Positions 1 through 16,659 are shown, numbered from the stretch's first letter. The stretch is DNA of 64,000 bases from Pelodera strongyloides (GCA_036852015.1 JAANDG010000640.1:17403-81402); one strand, 5' to 3'. Made by a program: numbers and translations. Notes: a model not told the origin generated them from the sequence alone.

Positions 1-624
1 AGATACATATGTACATGTCGTGGAGTACAGGTGTCATGTAAAGTTTTTCAAGGCCATTCATTTAGTTTCGCTTGTGTAAACTATACATAGAACATTACAT
101 GGCTAAATTCTCTCACTGATTTACTTTCAGTCCAAAAACACTCGCTTGAGTGAAAAATTGAAAATCAAATTGAAAATCTGATTTGAAAATGAAACTATCT
201 CTCAAAGGGTTTTTTTCCGCTCTGCAGAACTTTCACTTTTTATGAGGTTATGTTCGGCCTTGAGAGATTCGTTGGATGTTCGCGTGCATTTCATTTGATT
301 TCGAACGCAAAATTGGCAAAAATTTTATGCGAATTTCTTATCTAGCATAGAATGGATGGTTGGCTCCCTACTGCGCAGGCAAGGTTATGCTTTTGTTTTG
401 AAGCTGCCAAATAAACCATTGTAGAAAACTGGCAGCATACCTTGTGGTAAAAGGGAAAAATATTAATGCGAAAATATCACTCTGGTTAATGTCACCCACT
501 GTATTAGCACCTTTGATACCCTTCCAAAATATGTCACATACAACAATGCCTATTGTGCAAGTGTCAACGTCTCTTCTCTCTCCAGCAAGGGCCTCTTACC
601 ACACCACGTGTATTTCCCTGCCGA
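1..624. other. Left-edge stretch, no gene resolved
   Basis: No open frame with convincing splice sites was seen. A possible 3' splice site (tttactttcag) lies near 121-130, but no good exon follows it. The sequence probably holds introns or upstream flank of the EBAG9-like gene whose last exons lie at 961-1249. Confidence 0.3.
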
Positions 625-697
625 GCCGCATTAGCTCAGTTGGTAGAGCGTCAGACTTTTAATCTGAATGTCAGGGGTTCGAGCCCCCTATGCGGCT
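625..697 (+). tRNA. tRNA-Lys (anticodon UUU)
   Basis: A 73-nt cloverleaf. The acceptor stem pairs GCCGCAT (625-631) with ATGCGGC (690-696), followed by discriminator T at 697. The A box reads TAGCTCAGTTGG and the B box GGTTCGAGCCC. The anticodon stem TCAGA/TCTGA closes the loop CTTTTAA, giving anticodon TTT and therefore lysine. There is no intron and no encoded CCA, as usual for a eukaryotic nuclear tRNA. A T-run for RNA polymerase III termination is not obvious immediately downstream. Confidence 0.97.
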
Positions 698-960
698 TAC
701 ATTTTGCATTGAGTATTCTACCGTTTTATACAACGAACTGTTCCGAAAATAAACAAGAACTATTTTTGTAGGTATATAAAATGTTTATAAGAAACGAAAT
801 AATATTTTTATTATTTTACTTATGTAAATTTGTCATCTGGAACTCGTCGTCTACTATTCTCAGGAGCTATGTGGAAGAAGTCATACTTTGTTTTGAAACA
901 CTGTAGTGAATCTTGAATAAAGGAGCGCTCTGTTGTAGCCTAAAATATATTATTTTCCAG

Positions 961-1249
961 GTTGGTGAATTTGGTGAGCTCGAGGACCTTGACGATAATG
1001 CAGAAAATGCTTGGGACGATAACCTGGATCAGACGCTACAATCGGTATGTTTGGATAATTCTGGAGTGCTTATTCTGAATTTTTTGACGAACTTTTTTGA
1101 ACCGATATCTATTCGTACTAGTTACATGGATGCAGTTTCAGCATAAACAACAACATTTGGAAGAAAAGAGACGGCAACGTCTAGAGGAGCATGAGAGAAG
1201 GAACCGAGAGAAGGCGGCTAGGTCGGGGATGTCCCAAGCACATCACTGA
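961..1249 (+). CDS. EBAG9/RCAS1-like protein, last two exons
   Basis: Two exons, 961-1044 and 1142-1249, join in phase 0 and encode 63 residues ending at TGA. The upstream 3' splice site is tattttccag and the internal donor is gtatgt. The peptide starts VGEFGELEDL, has an AENAWDD stretch, then a charged Gln/Glu/Arg coiled-coil tail (EEKRRQRLEEHERRNREKAA). From memory, human EBAG9/RCAS1 ends with a similar Leu-Gly-Asp-Leu, NAWEEE and basic-acidic coiled coil, so this may be the nematode homologue, a small Golgi-associated membrane protein. The N-terminal membrane anchor is not seen and must lie to the left. Other coiled-coil proteins are possible. Possible AATAAA signals lie at 2075-2080. Confidence 0.42.
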
Positions 1250-2632
1250 GAGAACAGAAAGCTTAGAAACTCCAGACTCATCTACCACTAATGGTAAGGT
1301 GAAGTACCTACATAGCGGTTATGAAAATTCAGTAGTAATTAGGTGCCCAATTGCTACAGTAATTTTTTGTTAACATTGGTTTGATTTATAAAACCAGTTT
1401 ATTTTTATTTTAAAGTTAGTATAGGAAAACCTATTTGAGATAAAGTTCTTAACGCTCCGCAAGTTTTACCCAGCTACCAACTATTACACCTTTGGTAGGG
1501 TGAAGGCTGAAGGGGTTCCGGGCCGGATGGATTCAACCAACGACCGGTGGCGTGAGCAAGGCAGTTGCCACTTCCTCTGATATACGTAGATTAGTAAACA
1601 ATTTTTATGGGCGCCCATTGGTCGACGGCTTGATGAACTGGCGCTACGTATAGCTAGCTCAATCTCATTATTTTCCATTTCACCAAAGTAATCCCTTATG
1701 AGGAGGGCGGCAATTCAGGTGACAATTCTTTCGTGACGTGGATTTATTCTTAGTGACTTATGGTCAGTCGTATATGATGATGACAGCGCATAATTATAAA
1801 TAGGCTTGTTTTGCATTCGAGTGTACTCATTTACCAAATTCTTTATGATTTATCAGCGTGTGTTCCTTTTCCGACATGTACATTTGATTTGTGTGGGTGT
1901 TGTTGGTTTTCAGTCCTTGTGATATTTTGTCTTCACCTCTTGTCATTTTTAAATTATTTGTTTTTTTACTCATTGATATGTGCCGCACCGATTATCCGTA
2001 ATTTATTGAAATCCACGTGTGTATGTTTAATTGTGTTTTTAAATCCTTTTAATTATCGATGCTCAATTTATGGAAATAAAATAAAATTTGCATGATAATA
2101 AAGCTCCTGTCCCTATTTTTTTTTGCTTGAAAATCAGCCGGAAAGAACGTCCATGTATGATACTCATTTCACATTGAGTAAAGCGAATGGAGTGCTGAAT
2201 TGTGAAACCACCTCATTCTTATAGAGTGTGGATTTACTTTGACGGTAGTGGTACGAAATCTAGGCAGTATTCTTAGCCGCACTTGCTCATGCAATCAAAA
2301 TTAAAATATGAAGAATGGAAATGCAATTTGTTGATAATACAGCAGTCTATGTGTTACTAGTCAACATATACAGTTTAAACCTTTATTTTTCTGCGCGGGT
2401 TATAATTTCGGATAGAGTGTGACCGAACGGCACATGAAAAAACATCTCATGGAGCAAGCGTACATTTGCAGCTTATATTTCGAATCCTTTTCTACATATT
2501 TGTATAAAGATAGCAAAGAAAATACTTAGCCACATAATAAAAATAAACTATAAAACGACTGTGAAATGATCTAGATGAGATGAGATGCAGAAATAAAATA
2601 TTATACTGATAAATGATTGAGAAAAATATATA
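1250..2632. other. Convergent intergenic region
   Basis: This stretch lies between the 3' ends of the EBAG9-like gene (+) and alpha-tubulin (-). It is AT-rich with several AATAAA motifs near 2075-2102. A GC-richer patch at about 1440-1680 differs from its surroundings and has a 64-codon minus-strand frame without splice support; it may be a repeat fragment. No gene is called. Confidence 0.5.
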
Positions 2633-5767
<3,135 letters not shown>

Positions 5768-6347
5768 AGTTGAAGATAGCTAGAATACTTATGAAATGGT
5801 CACTGAAGTTTTGTATGTGGAATGTGACCGCATTTCATAGTTGTGAACAGACACGGTGGTTTCCATGACTCCCGTATCCTTAATTAAAACTTCCACTATA
5901 CGGTCGGCAACCGAGAATAGTGCGACTAATTGAGAGAAGCAGAGATCGATAGCAATATTGTGGCCACAGATATCATACATAGAAGCCGGACAATTAGAAC
6001 GAAGGGGAAACCGAGGTTCTATGGTGAAATTAGCACACACCTGCTGCCGATATGGGCAGTAGCCAATTATATAGGATTTCTTAGACATTTGGGGGTCTGG
6101 AAAGTTATTTAGATTTTGTTTGAAACAAATATGTATCGCTGTCAATAACGTAACAAGCTTTTCCAGTTTAATACTTTATGGAAGTACTAAGGAGAGTCCA
6201 ACCGGAGTAGTAATGTGATTTATTCTTTCCGTTGTGTCGATGACAGTGTGTGCACGCGAGTGTTTTAAACGGGAGCAAAAAAAAAGAATCGAGAATGTTG
6301 GCATACTTTATTTTTATTAGAAATTTGCGTAGCACTTTATTGCATCA
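5768..6347. other. Intergenic, tubulin 5' flank and SDR 3' end
   Basis: Holds the alpha-tubulin upstream region and the SDR 3' flank. A 118-codon minus-strand frame (5789-6145) starts at no good ATG and matches no family I know. It overlaps the tubulin promoter region and is not called. Confidence 0.4.
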
Positions 6348-8267
6348 TCACGTGAGCAGTTGGTACACCGGGGCAGGCATGAAACTGAAATTGAAATATG
6401 TGAAAAGTTATCAGTGAAATGCCATTTGCCTGCAGAATTGAGTAGATAAACGGAAAGTTGTCAATATACCTCTTGAGCCAATACGCAATCACCGCCCGTT
6501 TCGGCACTACTGCCACTCGTTTTTCACACAGGATGGCGTCTTCGTAATATTCACACACCGTTTCTGCGGATAGAAGAGGCAGTCGGCCACTCCTCAAGTT
6601 TTACATTGACATATATAATAATAATAATAATAATTTATTGACACATTATATAAAGTATATAAGTGTTCATCATATAAAATGATGATGATGAGAACTTTGG
6701 CAAATTAAGCCACATGTAACGATTAGCTTGAGGTTCGACCATTTGTATCAGTTGGTCGAACGAAGTGGTAAAAGTAAAAATTGAGCAGAGTACAGTAATA
6801 TTCTTACAGCGGTCTGGTCAGGTTCGTCTTTGTAAGCAAGGGGCAGACAGAAGTGAACTTGACATTCTTCTTGCCTAGCATACTCATCTCGTCCTCGAGT
6901 GCTTCCATCAATCCAAGCAGCGCATGTTTCTCGGCCGAGTAGTCACTTATCACTGAACAAAAAAAACGATCAGTATCCCAACGAAACTGCAATCTTTCTA
7001 TGTTTGACACCATACGTTTCAATGTATCCAAAGACCCATGGGTTTTATTGCACGCAACAAATAACTCGTAAAACAGCTCGAAGTGCCTACTTCCTTTTCC
7101 TATTAGCGCCCTGCTTGAAGCCGTTGTAACAATATGTCCTTGGTTTTGTTCAATCATATCAGGAAGTACTTGGCGGATCAGCTGCAATGAACAATTGTGC
7201 TACCTCATTTACGAGTAATATATCTCGATGTATCTCCAAAGCTTGTGCAAAACAGTTTCCTGGATGCTCAGTTTAAGTTGAGCAATTTGTTTCGTGCTGT
7301 CAGAAAGGGAGTTAGATTCCTTCTACACATCATTCAGTCGCCATAAAAAAAAATTTGGCTATTGTACATAAATGAAATATAGCACGCGACAGACAACTAA
7401 CCAGCATTGGGGACACAAGGTTGAGCTGTAATTGTTTCTGCATCCTTTCAATGGGAATTTCGACATATTTGCTGAACGTGCACATTCCTGTAAGGAAAAG
7501 AACCTAAAATAACAACCAAGACAAAAGATACTCTCATAAATAAAGTATCCCGCTCACCTGCATTGCATATGAGAATATCAATGAATTTGAATTCTCTTTT
7601 CACTTTAAGAAGAGCAGTCTCGACCTCTAGCTGATCGGTTAGGTCAATACGCTGAGAAAGAACCTGAACAATATCAAAGTATTAGTAATTTCTCGGATGT
7701 CATGTTCAACATGTGTCTTTCTTTTTGAGCATGTTGCCGGTGTATATTTTCTTACAATTAACAAACATTACAGTGGTGAAAAAACTACCTTTGACCCTCG
7801 ATTTACGCAAATCAATTCTGTTTTTTCTAGGTTTTCTTCATCTAGATCCCAAAGAACGAGGTTGACGTGGTGCAAGGCGAGTCTTTCAGCCAGACATCTG
7901 CCAATGCCGTTTGCAGCGCCAGTAATTAAGATTGTCTGAGATATTCATTATTATTTTACTGATAACACTGTTAAACCAATGGGAAATCCCCAAACTGGAA
8001 GTATATCGAAGAAAAAAGCATTTGTGTCGATATGGACGTATGCGATCTACGTTTTGCTACATAAAAGCAGAAAACGAGGCTCTGAATTCCCATAATACTC
8101 CTACTAAATCGATAAAAATATAAGAAATTAACAGAAGAACAGACCTGACCGGTTATTTTCTTTCTCGGAAACCATCCAATCGGTGCGAGGAACTTTAAAG
8201 ACGATACGATGCATTCGTAAAAAACAATTTTCAAAATAACGTATAGTTGGAACAAGTATATCAACAT
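6348..8267 (-). CDS. Short-chain dehydrogenase (17-beta-HSD11/13, retinol dehydrogenase type)
   Basis: NAD(P)-dependent oxidoreductase of the SDR16C type, expected on ER or lipid-droplet membranes and acting on steroid, retinoid or fatty alcohols. Exons: 8145-8267, 7789-7935, 7558-7663, 7402-7487, 7181-7091 (read 7091-7181), 6808-6952, 6470-6592, 6348-6384, giving 285 residues, close to the usual ~300. Residues 1-25 form a hydrophobic N-terminal anchor (MLIYLFQLYVILKIVFYEC), followed by WFPRKKITGQ. The nucleotide-binding motif is TGAANGIG, then LWDLDE, then CNAG in place of the usual NNAG. The catalytic set is Ser in TTASS and YSAEK. AATAAA follows almost directly after the stop codon. The substrate cannot be told. 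The gene lies 0.9 kb downstream of the LIM-homeobox gene, same strand. Confidence 0.9.
6615..6636. repeat. (ATA)n microsatellite
   Basis: A short run of ATA units inside SDR intron 5 to 6 (between exons 6808-6952 and 6470-6592), followed by an AT-rich tail and a GATGAT run near 6680-6690. Confidence 0.8.
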
Positions 8268-9130
8268 TTTGAGGAGAAAAACGTCCTTGTTACGCGGCGT
8301 AGTTTGTACTCTTTTGCCTGGGAAACGCTGGCAGCTTGGCAATGATAAGACGAATTCCCTGTGCGCACAGACAACACAACTGTTGTTGACTGACAAAAAT
8401 AAAGGAAATTGTCATTGTCTACGTGCATAACTGTCCAAGAAGATTCATGTCTAAGCAATTAGTAAAGTTTTATTGCGCCCTGTGTGATTTGTTCTATTTA
8501 GAGATGATGTCCAACAAAGACCTTGTATTACTGGTCATTACATAAAATTAAGAAAAATAAAATACATGTTTATTACATAAATATCTACAAACATTCAGCA
8601 AAAGCAAACCTATTCGGATACCGAAGAAAATGCAAGTGAGCGGTGACAGCAAGGAGCGTTAAATATATAGGATGTTGAATCTTATGGAGCCTTTCCTCTA
8701 ATAATAAAACTTTACTAAAGGACTAGATCTGTCGGCGTTTAGAACAACGTTGGTCGCCTCTATTTTTATTGTATTTATATTGCACTCCTATAAGACATGG
8801 ATCTGAAACTAAAGGTAAATTGTTGCAGCAAAATATATGACCAGATAAAATACTGTGATATCACATTGTAACCGTAATAAATTGAGATTAATCTAGGAGT
8901 TTGTGGAGATCAATCTGCATATTATTAGTGAGATCATTTTTCTTTATGCATATGATGAATGATTACTTTAAGGACGACTGAGGATGATCCGCTGGGTTGA
9001 AATGGCTGGATAGAAAAAAATTATAATATACTACGGTTAAAACCATTAATCCGAGTATAGGAGCGAAGGATAGGTACAACGCAAGACTGTGAAAAGACAT
9101 CAATCGAAAGTAGTAAGGCCCAAATCCCCT
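8268..9130. other. Intergenic between SDR and LIM-homeobox gene
   Basis: Contains the SDR 5' flank and the 3' untranslated region of the LIM-homeobox gene. A minus-strand frame continues upstream of the SDR start for about 40 codons, but it has no family match and the first ATG next to the membrane anchor was preferred. Confidence 0.4.
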
Positions 9131-12100
9131 TCATAGATTAATCGTAGTGGATTGCGTGTAATCCAAGAGTAATGCTGCTCGTCTCTGGTAGCATCGCCTC
9201 CTCAGCACTGGAATTATCATTCATTGAAAAAAGTATTGCTTTTTTTTTGGAAGAGAAAGTACTCACTCAAGCAACACTTTGCAAACTGGTGTAGTGCAGT
9301 GTAGACATTGCTAGTTATGTACATTCTGAAGGTGAAAAGCTAGCATGCCTAAGTCACTCAATTCGATTACCTTGTCGTAACTGACGTTGGGAATATCATT
9401 CCGTCATCTGAGCTTCCGGGACTCTTCGCTGGTGTCCCTCCTTCCTCCGATGATCTGCCATCGATGCCTCCACCCTTTCCCTTTCCTTGGTACTTCTTCT
9501 GCCGAGCTCGTGAATTCTGAAATGACGATTGATCATGTAAACAATTTACACCTAATAAAAGTTAAGTTGTGCATTGGGTGTGATCATCCCCAGACTGCTG
9601 TTTTAGAAACCTAGGTTATGTTGTGCATTGAGTGTGTTCATCCCCCAGACTGCTGTTTTTGAAACATATGCTTTCCATGTGCTACTATAACTAAAAAAGG
9701 CAAAATATCGAGCATCCCGCCTACGCCTTACTACCAAAGACTAGATTTCCTACTTTCTTCCTTAAACCCATAAATTGTCGCGGGCATAGTGTTGTGGACC
9801 TTCAACAATCGATCCAAGTGCGGGACAAAATTAAATTTGAAAACGCCACGCTTCTTGTCGGACTACTAAGCGGATTTAAGGGGAATGCACAGTGTGTAGC
9901 GGCAGTGTGAAGGACGTACAATGTCCAGAGAAGTTTAGAAATGGTCGCATAAATATGTTCTTTAACTTGGCATATCCTTGCCAGAATAGGCAACTTATAC
10001 TCACGAAATGGCTCAAAGTAAAACAAAAATAGTCACGGAAGACGCAATTATAAGAACTGACTTCGAAACGCCAATGACCGCAACCTACACTTCTCAAGCT
10101 TTGCATACCTGAAACCAAACTTGCGTGACCCTCTTGCTGAGTCCTGTCATATTGGCAATTCGCTCAAGATCCGCCCCGTCGGGATTACTATCGATTTGGA
10201 AATGAGCCTAAATGGAGATAAACAAATCATACATTTACATTTGCCAACATTTCGAAATAAAAAAGGACAATGAATCGGTTTCGAGCACTTGGATAACTTC
10301 AAAAAAAAATTAAAAACAAAAACTGAACTTACTTGAAGAACACTGAGCTGCTCTTCGGCAAATGTTGTACGCACTCGTTTCGCCTTTTGTTTTGGCTGTC
10401 CTGTTCCTTAATTGAGTTGACAGTTTGATGTTACAAAAGATTCGAGTAGAACAAACAAAGCGCATTTTTAACATGTATAAAGCTTTTTCTTAATATGTTT
10501 TACTTATTCACTACCTGAGTCTCCTTCCAGTAGTTCTACATAATGTTGTTTGCAGAGTAAACGATTGTTCTGCAAGGCGAACTCCTCTCCTGTTGATAAT
10601 TGGCGCTGAAGATAACATCATACTTACTTTATTAACGCATATAAAATAAAAGGAAAAACTTTGCATTTATTTTTAAAGGTAACAAACCCTAAGGACTACA
10701 AAACCAACACCACGCGTTCGCCATGTTGACACCATAATTGCCAGCTCGGTTGTATACGAAGATTATTAACCCACCTTACACTGATCACAGGCAAAACATG
10801 CCAGGTGATAGACAAATGAACGAGCTCTCCGTACCCAATCCGCCGATTGAATAACTCTATCACATGATGCACACTTTGTACCGAACTGCCTGAAAGGGAC
10901 AAATCATGGAACAGTAGTCCAGCAAAAGTTAACTTTGCCAAACCCTATGCATTTTGGATAATTATACGCTACACACAGTGTCTTTAAATTTGAAGATCAG
11001 AAAATCCCCTCACTAAGAGCCCGCATCATCCTAATAGTGTTAATGTCTCCTCAAAATGCTAAGTGTCAGCCTGTTACGCTTTGCATCTGCACCGCATAGC
11101 ATCCACACACTTCACACAACAAGTAGCCGATAATCGTGTCAAATAAAGAGAATTAGGGAGCCGTTGTTGCCGCTAACCGCTTAGGCGTTCAATGTTTCGA
11201 CCAAATCATAACACCGGTCAATTAGGCCGCACGTCAGATTTGCACCGCAGACTAACACACAGATTCAGTATGTAAACACAAACTTCTATCACAAGATGCG
11301 GTAAGTAATACTTGTATAATATAAGCAATGCATATTCTACAGAAGTATACGAACGGGAAACAACCATCCAGATAAAACACTGTACATTGGGCTTTAGATT
11401 ATTGTACCTTGTATTGTATCTTGATACACAATACTTACGCCGACAAAAAGCCGAAAAAAAAAAAAACGAACGTTAGCCTTTTCTTATTTTTATTAAGTGT
11501 GAAAACCCCAAAGTCGTATATGCTCCCAATATCAAAGCACAAGCGCAAGTACCCGTTTAAATATACCGTCTCACTTCCCCAAACTTACAGCATCTGGCTA
11601 GAGTAAACAGATAGAACAATAAAAGAAGAGAGTCTTGACTTGACCTGGGGAAAATTATCCATTTCATAGACGGAACGCCTCAGGCTGCCCTGGGTAAGTC
11701 AAGACTCTCTTATTTAAAATGTTCTCGTTACTTACTCTAGCCTGTACTGTAAGGTTGGGGAAGTGAGACAAAAATGAGCATACCTAAACGAGTAATTGAG
11801 CCTCTATTTTGTACCCGAGCTAGGTGGAGGGCGACCTTGCTCGTGACGCTTCCATTGATCTTTGTGGTTTGTGTTACGCGGTCTATGTATTATCTTATTA
11901 TATCATTTATGACAATGTCGACGTATGCTATTATCTGTATTCGTAGTTCTTTGATTAATTAATTACATTCCCCGTGAGTAGCAAATGTCTTGACCCCTTT
12001 GCTCTGTGGGAGCGGGTTTCTTTTAGCTTTTATTTTTGTTACCTTTTCCATTGGGCTTGTTTTATATCAGTAAACCTGTTTATATATAAAATATTATTAA

Positions 12101-13898
12101 AAGACAACAATGCACTATCATTGACAGTGTTTCGACTGAGGTGACAGATGTACAACAAGCGGTCGCGCCGAAATACTCAAGTGCGTAAGTGAATAACATC
12201 AAACGGAGTAGATGGAGATTAACACAAATGGTGTACATAGAGTCAATCTTCCGGTATTCATACACCACTTCACTCATTAATACAATTGTTCTACAAAAGC
12301 CAACCCAATAGATTATCGGAAACAACAAAGGAATCAAGGAACGGATCTTGTTCCTACGAGGAAAAGTTTGTGAAGCCTGCATGTAAAACCGGGAAACGGT
12401 CTACATCCGTATAATATTCGTTTAATCCAAAAAGTAAAGGTTACCAATCGAATACACATATTCGGTTGACAAGTAAGAATTGCGCTAAATCTCCGCTAAT
12501 GAGCACTTGTCCCCGTTGCGTAATTCACCTGGACATACGCACATAAACAGGGGTTTACACTGGGCACCGGATTAAATTGGTACTAACCAATCGTGGTATT
12601 ATTGCTGACAAACAAAAGAGATTCGAAGTGAGAAGCTAAGCAAAATAGAGACAACCAAATAGAAAGATTTTTTTCCGAATAAAAAGAGCACACAATTAGA
12701 AGACTTCGAAATGTTATGTTATCATTCAACTTGGTTAATTTTTCATTTCCTGTGAAGCTGTACAACATATCCTGTAAAACTGTACAAATATATATCCATA
12801 CAATAATATGGAACAAAGCAGAACACGGGCCATGATTACAAAGACGGAAAAAGTTCACCGACCTCGTATAGCAGTGCTTGCACATCATGTTGGATTCTTT
12901 CATAAAACAACTCGAGAACGTCTCGAGTGGTACAGAACAAGTGTAACATCTGAAGTATACATTATTTTGCTCTTACAAAACAACGAAATTCTAGGTCGAA
13001 CGGTAGCAAAAGCAAGTGTGAACAGGCATTTTAAATGAAGCCGCCGTGCGTTTGCCATTACTTGGTGTACTTTTAACAAGAAGTGGATTTTGGATAGTAT
13101 TAGTGAAGAAGCAAAGCATTACCGTAAACATTGCGTATGATATGCTCTCCCGCTGACTGTAAGTAGTGTCCGATCGGCAATAGGACATTCGCATAAAGCG
13201 CAGAAGTCGTTTTCTGACTGCAAGAATTGCGTCTCATTGACGAAGGGAATCATTCAAATCATGAACTAACAGCATGAATTCACAACGTATATCTCATATT
13301 CAAGACATGTGAGAAACGAACTCATAACATCGCCATTTGTCTTACTGTTGGCCATAGAACTAATTTTTGCACAAAATATGAAAAGAAAACCCGGAATTGC
13401 CATAAAAAACTAAGATAATTCCCAATAATTTTAACGAAAAGCAATGTGCAATTATAAGCACCCTCAATTAAGTGAAGCAAGTAGGGGGTACTTAAGTATT
13501 GAAGGAAACAAATCAGTTACTAATGGTGGAATGAATATGTATTGTTGTTAGAAAAAATCAGAAAAGTGAAAGGTCTGCAATGTGTCTGTGTGTTTAATAA
13601 AGACTGAAAGTGTCCGACTGGCGGCTCGACTTTAAATCTCTGGTCGCTCGTGCCGCCTCTGATGCTCAATCAGTGCACACCGACTCACCTTGATTGCGTG
13701 CTGTCCGAATCCAGAGGTGCACAAGTCGTCCACATTCATCTCGCCGCAATCAAGTTGCAAGGCGGCGTTTGGCACGACCGAATCGGATCGCAGCGATGCG
13801 TAGTCGACAAGCAGAGCGGCGGATTCCGGGCGCATCGCGGCAAAATCAGATAGTTGATGCGGCGGAAAGGCGTCGAGCCGGCCTTGATGCACCTCCAT
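9131..13898 (-). CDS. lim-4: LIM-homeodomain transcription factor, LIM-4/Lhx6-Lhx8 class
   Basis: DNA-binding regulator of neuronal fate. In C. elegans lim-4 specifies particular head neurons; that role is carried over by inference. Exons: 13689-13898, 13123-13217, 12863-12949, 10775-10889, 10515-10605, 10333-10400, 10109-10207, 9371-9516, 9267-9325, 9131-9207, giving 348 residues. LIM1 (about residues 74-132) keeps all zinc ligands, from FCALC through HTQCLRCYTC to CKHC. LIM2 (about 137-190) has [14 protein letters not shown] and CKQH, with the class-typical [11 protein letters not shown]. The homeodomain (about 204-263) contains [15 protein letters not shown], the class hallmark IDSNPDG.DLERIA, and [11 protein letters not shown] with Asn51. 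A basic and Ser/Gly-rich tail follows. Intron 3 is about 2 kb and carries an inverted-repeat element. The last two exons have only splice-site support. Confidence 0.93.
9561..9665. repeat. Imperfect tandem duplication, ~54-bp period
   Basis: Two copies (9561-9610 and 9615-9665) share GTTGTGCATTG.GTGTG and CCCCAGACTGCTGTTTT with a few changes. They sit in the lim-4 intron between the last two homeodomain exons. Confidence 0.75.
11568..11769. mobile_element. MITE-like inverted-repeat element in lim-4 intron
   Basis: The ends read GTCTCACTTCCCC at 11568-11580 and its reverse complement at 11757-11769. Inner parts of both arms also pair, including GGCTAGAGTAA against TTACTCTAGCC and AGAGAGTCTTGACTT against AAGTCAAGACTCTCT. 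The arms are roughly 90 bp around a short centre. There is no coding capacity, so this is a non-autonomous hairpin element. A clear target-site duplication was not found. Confidence 0.75.
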
Positions 13899-16659
13899 GA
13901 ATCGGCGTCTAACGAACTCGGGAGAAGGATTCTCCAGCTGCGCTAACGAGGCCCGCAGAGTTACCGTAGCTCTTGGTGGCTCCGCCCCGGCTCCACCCGG
14001 GTAGGACCCAATCAGCTTTCAAGGATTAAAGACGAGACCCTACAAGAAGCAAAGGAGAAAGAGAGGGCGGGAGGAAGAGAGCTCTTTATAGAGAGGCAAA
14101 GAAGCCAGACAGAGCGGGTTGGGGGTTGACAATTGAATTCCCAGAGAGTTGCCATATGCCGAGTAGAAGTAAACGCAATTTCACGGATCGGTTACAGATT
14201 TGTTCACTACAACCACACGATGGGCGAATGAACACTCTAACTCATGCCTAGAAAGAAGGGGAGCTTCGAGTTAGTGTAGGGTGAGTAAAGGTGCTCGTAC
14301 TTGCGAGCACAAAGAGTACTATGAAGCAATTTATACGACTTATAGGGTCCTGATATTAAACGAAGCATTTTTCATTGTACCTGCCAGAAACGATCAGATT
14401 TTTAGAAACGGTTGAACTGAAAACTTTCGCGTATTGTCATTCCTCGTCAAATGCTGACAGGTCTTACTCAAAATCAGCAGAAAATTTTCACTATTGACAG
14501 ACAACACAATAATAATCAAGTCAAAAGATAAGTTTCAATCTCAGTAGGCATCAACAGAACAAAAAAAAATTGAGAATTTTAAAATGACTAAAACGGTTGA
14601 ACAGCCTAAAAGCAGGTAAAAACGGTTAAAGTCAATGCCGTTGGCAACGAATGTTTACTGCATTGTAGTTTGTAGTGTTCACCGTCCCAGTTTATTCTCT
14701 GAAGAATACCGTACCAATATTTTGTTGTGCCCATTTTCTTGTGCTCGATTCCCGGCGGGGTTCCCCTCATTGGGAGCCTACGCCTTAAAAGGCCCAATCA
14801 TCCAATTTAGCTTCATCTGCTACTACATAACTTGCTTCCATCTTCTCATCAAATTACGCCTTAGAGAGGAAGTTAAAGTTCAACCAGGATAAACTTTTAA
14901 CCGGGGATGTAATTCCTCATAAACTCGTGCTTGAATTTTGTGTTTATTTATTCTGAGTGCTCTTTTTTCTGTAGAGAAATAATAACTTTACGCTACTGGG
15001 AAAATCCAGTGAATAACCAGGTTATGAGAGTGCGCAGCTCTTTGCATAGTTAGATGTTTTCTAAAAACGACTCTATGAGATGATATGTAGCAGATAAGAC
15101 GAAACATCATCGTTTTCGTTCATTCCACAATGGCATAACAAACAGTGCAATTAGCGGGTGTATTCACTATTCGGCATCGCATCCTTACACGACAGTCAGC
15201 TCCCACAATTTTCAGTGAATAGAAGTCGTTAGTGAAAAGTAATATCGACCGAAAGGGGGTGTATTTGAATATACATCTATTAGTTTGCCTACTTCCGTAT
15301 AATGAGTTAATGTGATGACTCACTTAGGGCGAACTAATTTTAGTGATGATAAATATTTCTTTTTCGAAGTCAGTTGTTCTTAATAAGACCGCCGTTACGA
15401 CTTCCACGTGCGAAAATAACTTCCTAGGAGTTTCTTCGAGGATTTGTTGACCGAGTTCTGACTCTATGCAAATCAGTGCTTCCTCCGTTCTACTGTGTAA
15501 ACCAATTAGCATGTGCGGATTTGATTATTCGCGGACACGGCAAATGTTCCGTATTTTGAGTGTTTTGTGCCAAACGGCTGGCACCATTTTGGGTAAACTC
15601 ATCCCTCTCCATCTGCAAGTGTTCTCTCTGTCCCTCTTCTCGCCCTCACTCCGCACTCTATCCATCACTGTCTCTTTCTCATCTTCTCCATAAATTCTTG
15701 TTCCTCCGCCTTCAATACTTGTTCGTTCTGAAGGTGTGAAAGAACAGAAGGATGTGAAACTTTTTTTGGAATGTAAATTCGGGAGATAAAGTGGAATGTG
15801 CGGTCCTTTTCAATAGACGAAAATTCCATTGAGTTGAAAAGTCATATTCTGAAATTCTGAGTGAGCAAGCACTATGGCTCCATCTTATCAGCTTTGTGGT
15901 TATGTCGTATCAAAGACTGTTAAGCGATTAATATTAAGTTTGCTTTGCCAGAAACAAGCCCCACAACATAGCACATACGCCACAGTACATGTTCTTTACT
16001 ATACACACCCACTCAACGGGTTCTGCCGAGTTGAATTGATTATTCACTGTTAGCTCGTATTTAATTGCAATTTTGTTTCCGCTGTCCATTTCCGTGTAGC
16101 ATATTGTGCACGGAACGGATGTGTACGACAAATACTGGGCGTTTGGAAGTGAGGTAATATCGTTAACTGATGGTCTTCAACAACGAATTACCGTCAATTC
16201 TTCGTGGCACTCGCTTCTATGAAATAGTGTGAATAACGGGGAGTACATTTGAGATTTACTCGTGGAACTTAAAACCATAAGACCACATTGAAAGTTATCA
16301 CCAAAATCATGTCCCCAATGGCAGGTTCATTATTTTATTTACATTATTTCATATAAGCGGGTTGCACGAAGAATTGACTGTACCTCATTGTTGAACACCA
16401 GTAGCAACAATATTACCTCAGTCGTCGCAAGCACACGAAATTGTTTTATTAAACATAGCTTGTAAATTCATTAACGTTAAACTGGCGTGCTTTATGACTT
16501 AATACTATTGAGCTTTCATTATCAGCATTGGTTTCACACACGTACACGCACACACACTCAAAGGCAATAAAACCGAGCATCCAATCCAGAAAGGGAAACC
16601 TAAACACAAACCAACACGCAAATATAAACAAATTCCGTACATATAGTAAAGTCGTTAGG

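Noticed and set aside
5789..6145. 118-codon minus-strand frame upstream of tubulin
   Set aside because: No ATG, splice structure or recognisable domain.
15120..16131. Two minus-strand frames sharing a Cys-Thr-X-Cys-Tyr stretch
   Set aside because: The similarity covers only about eight residues and no exon structure connects them.
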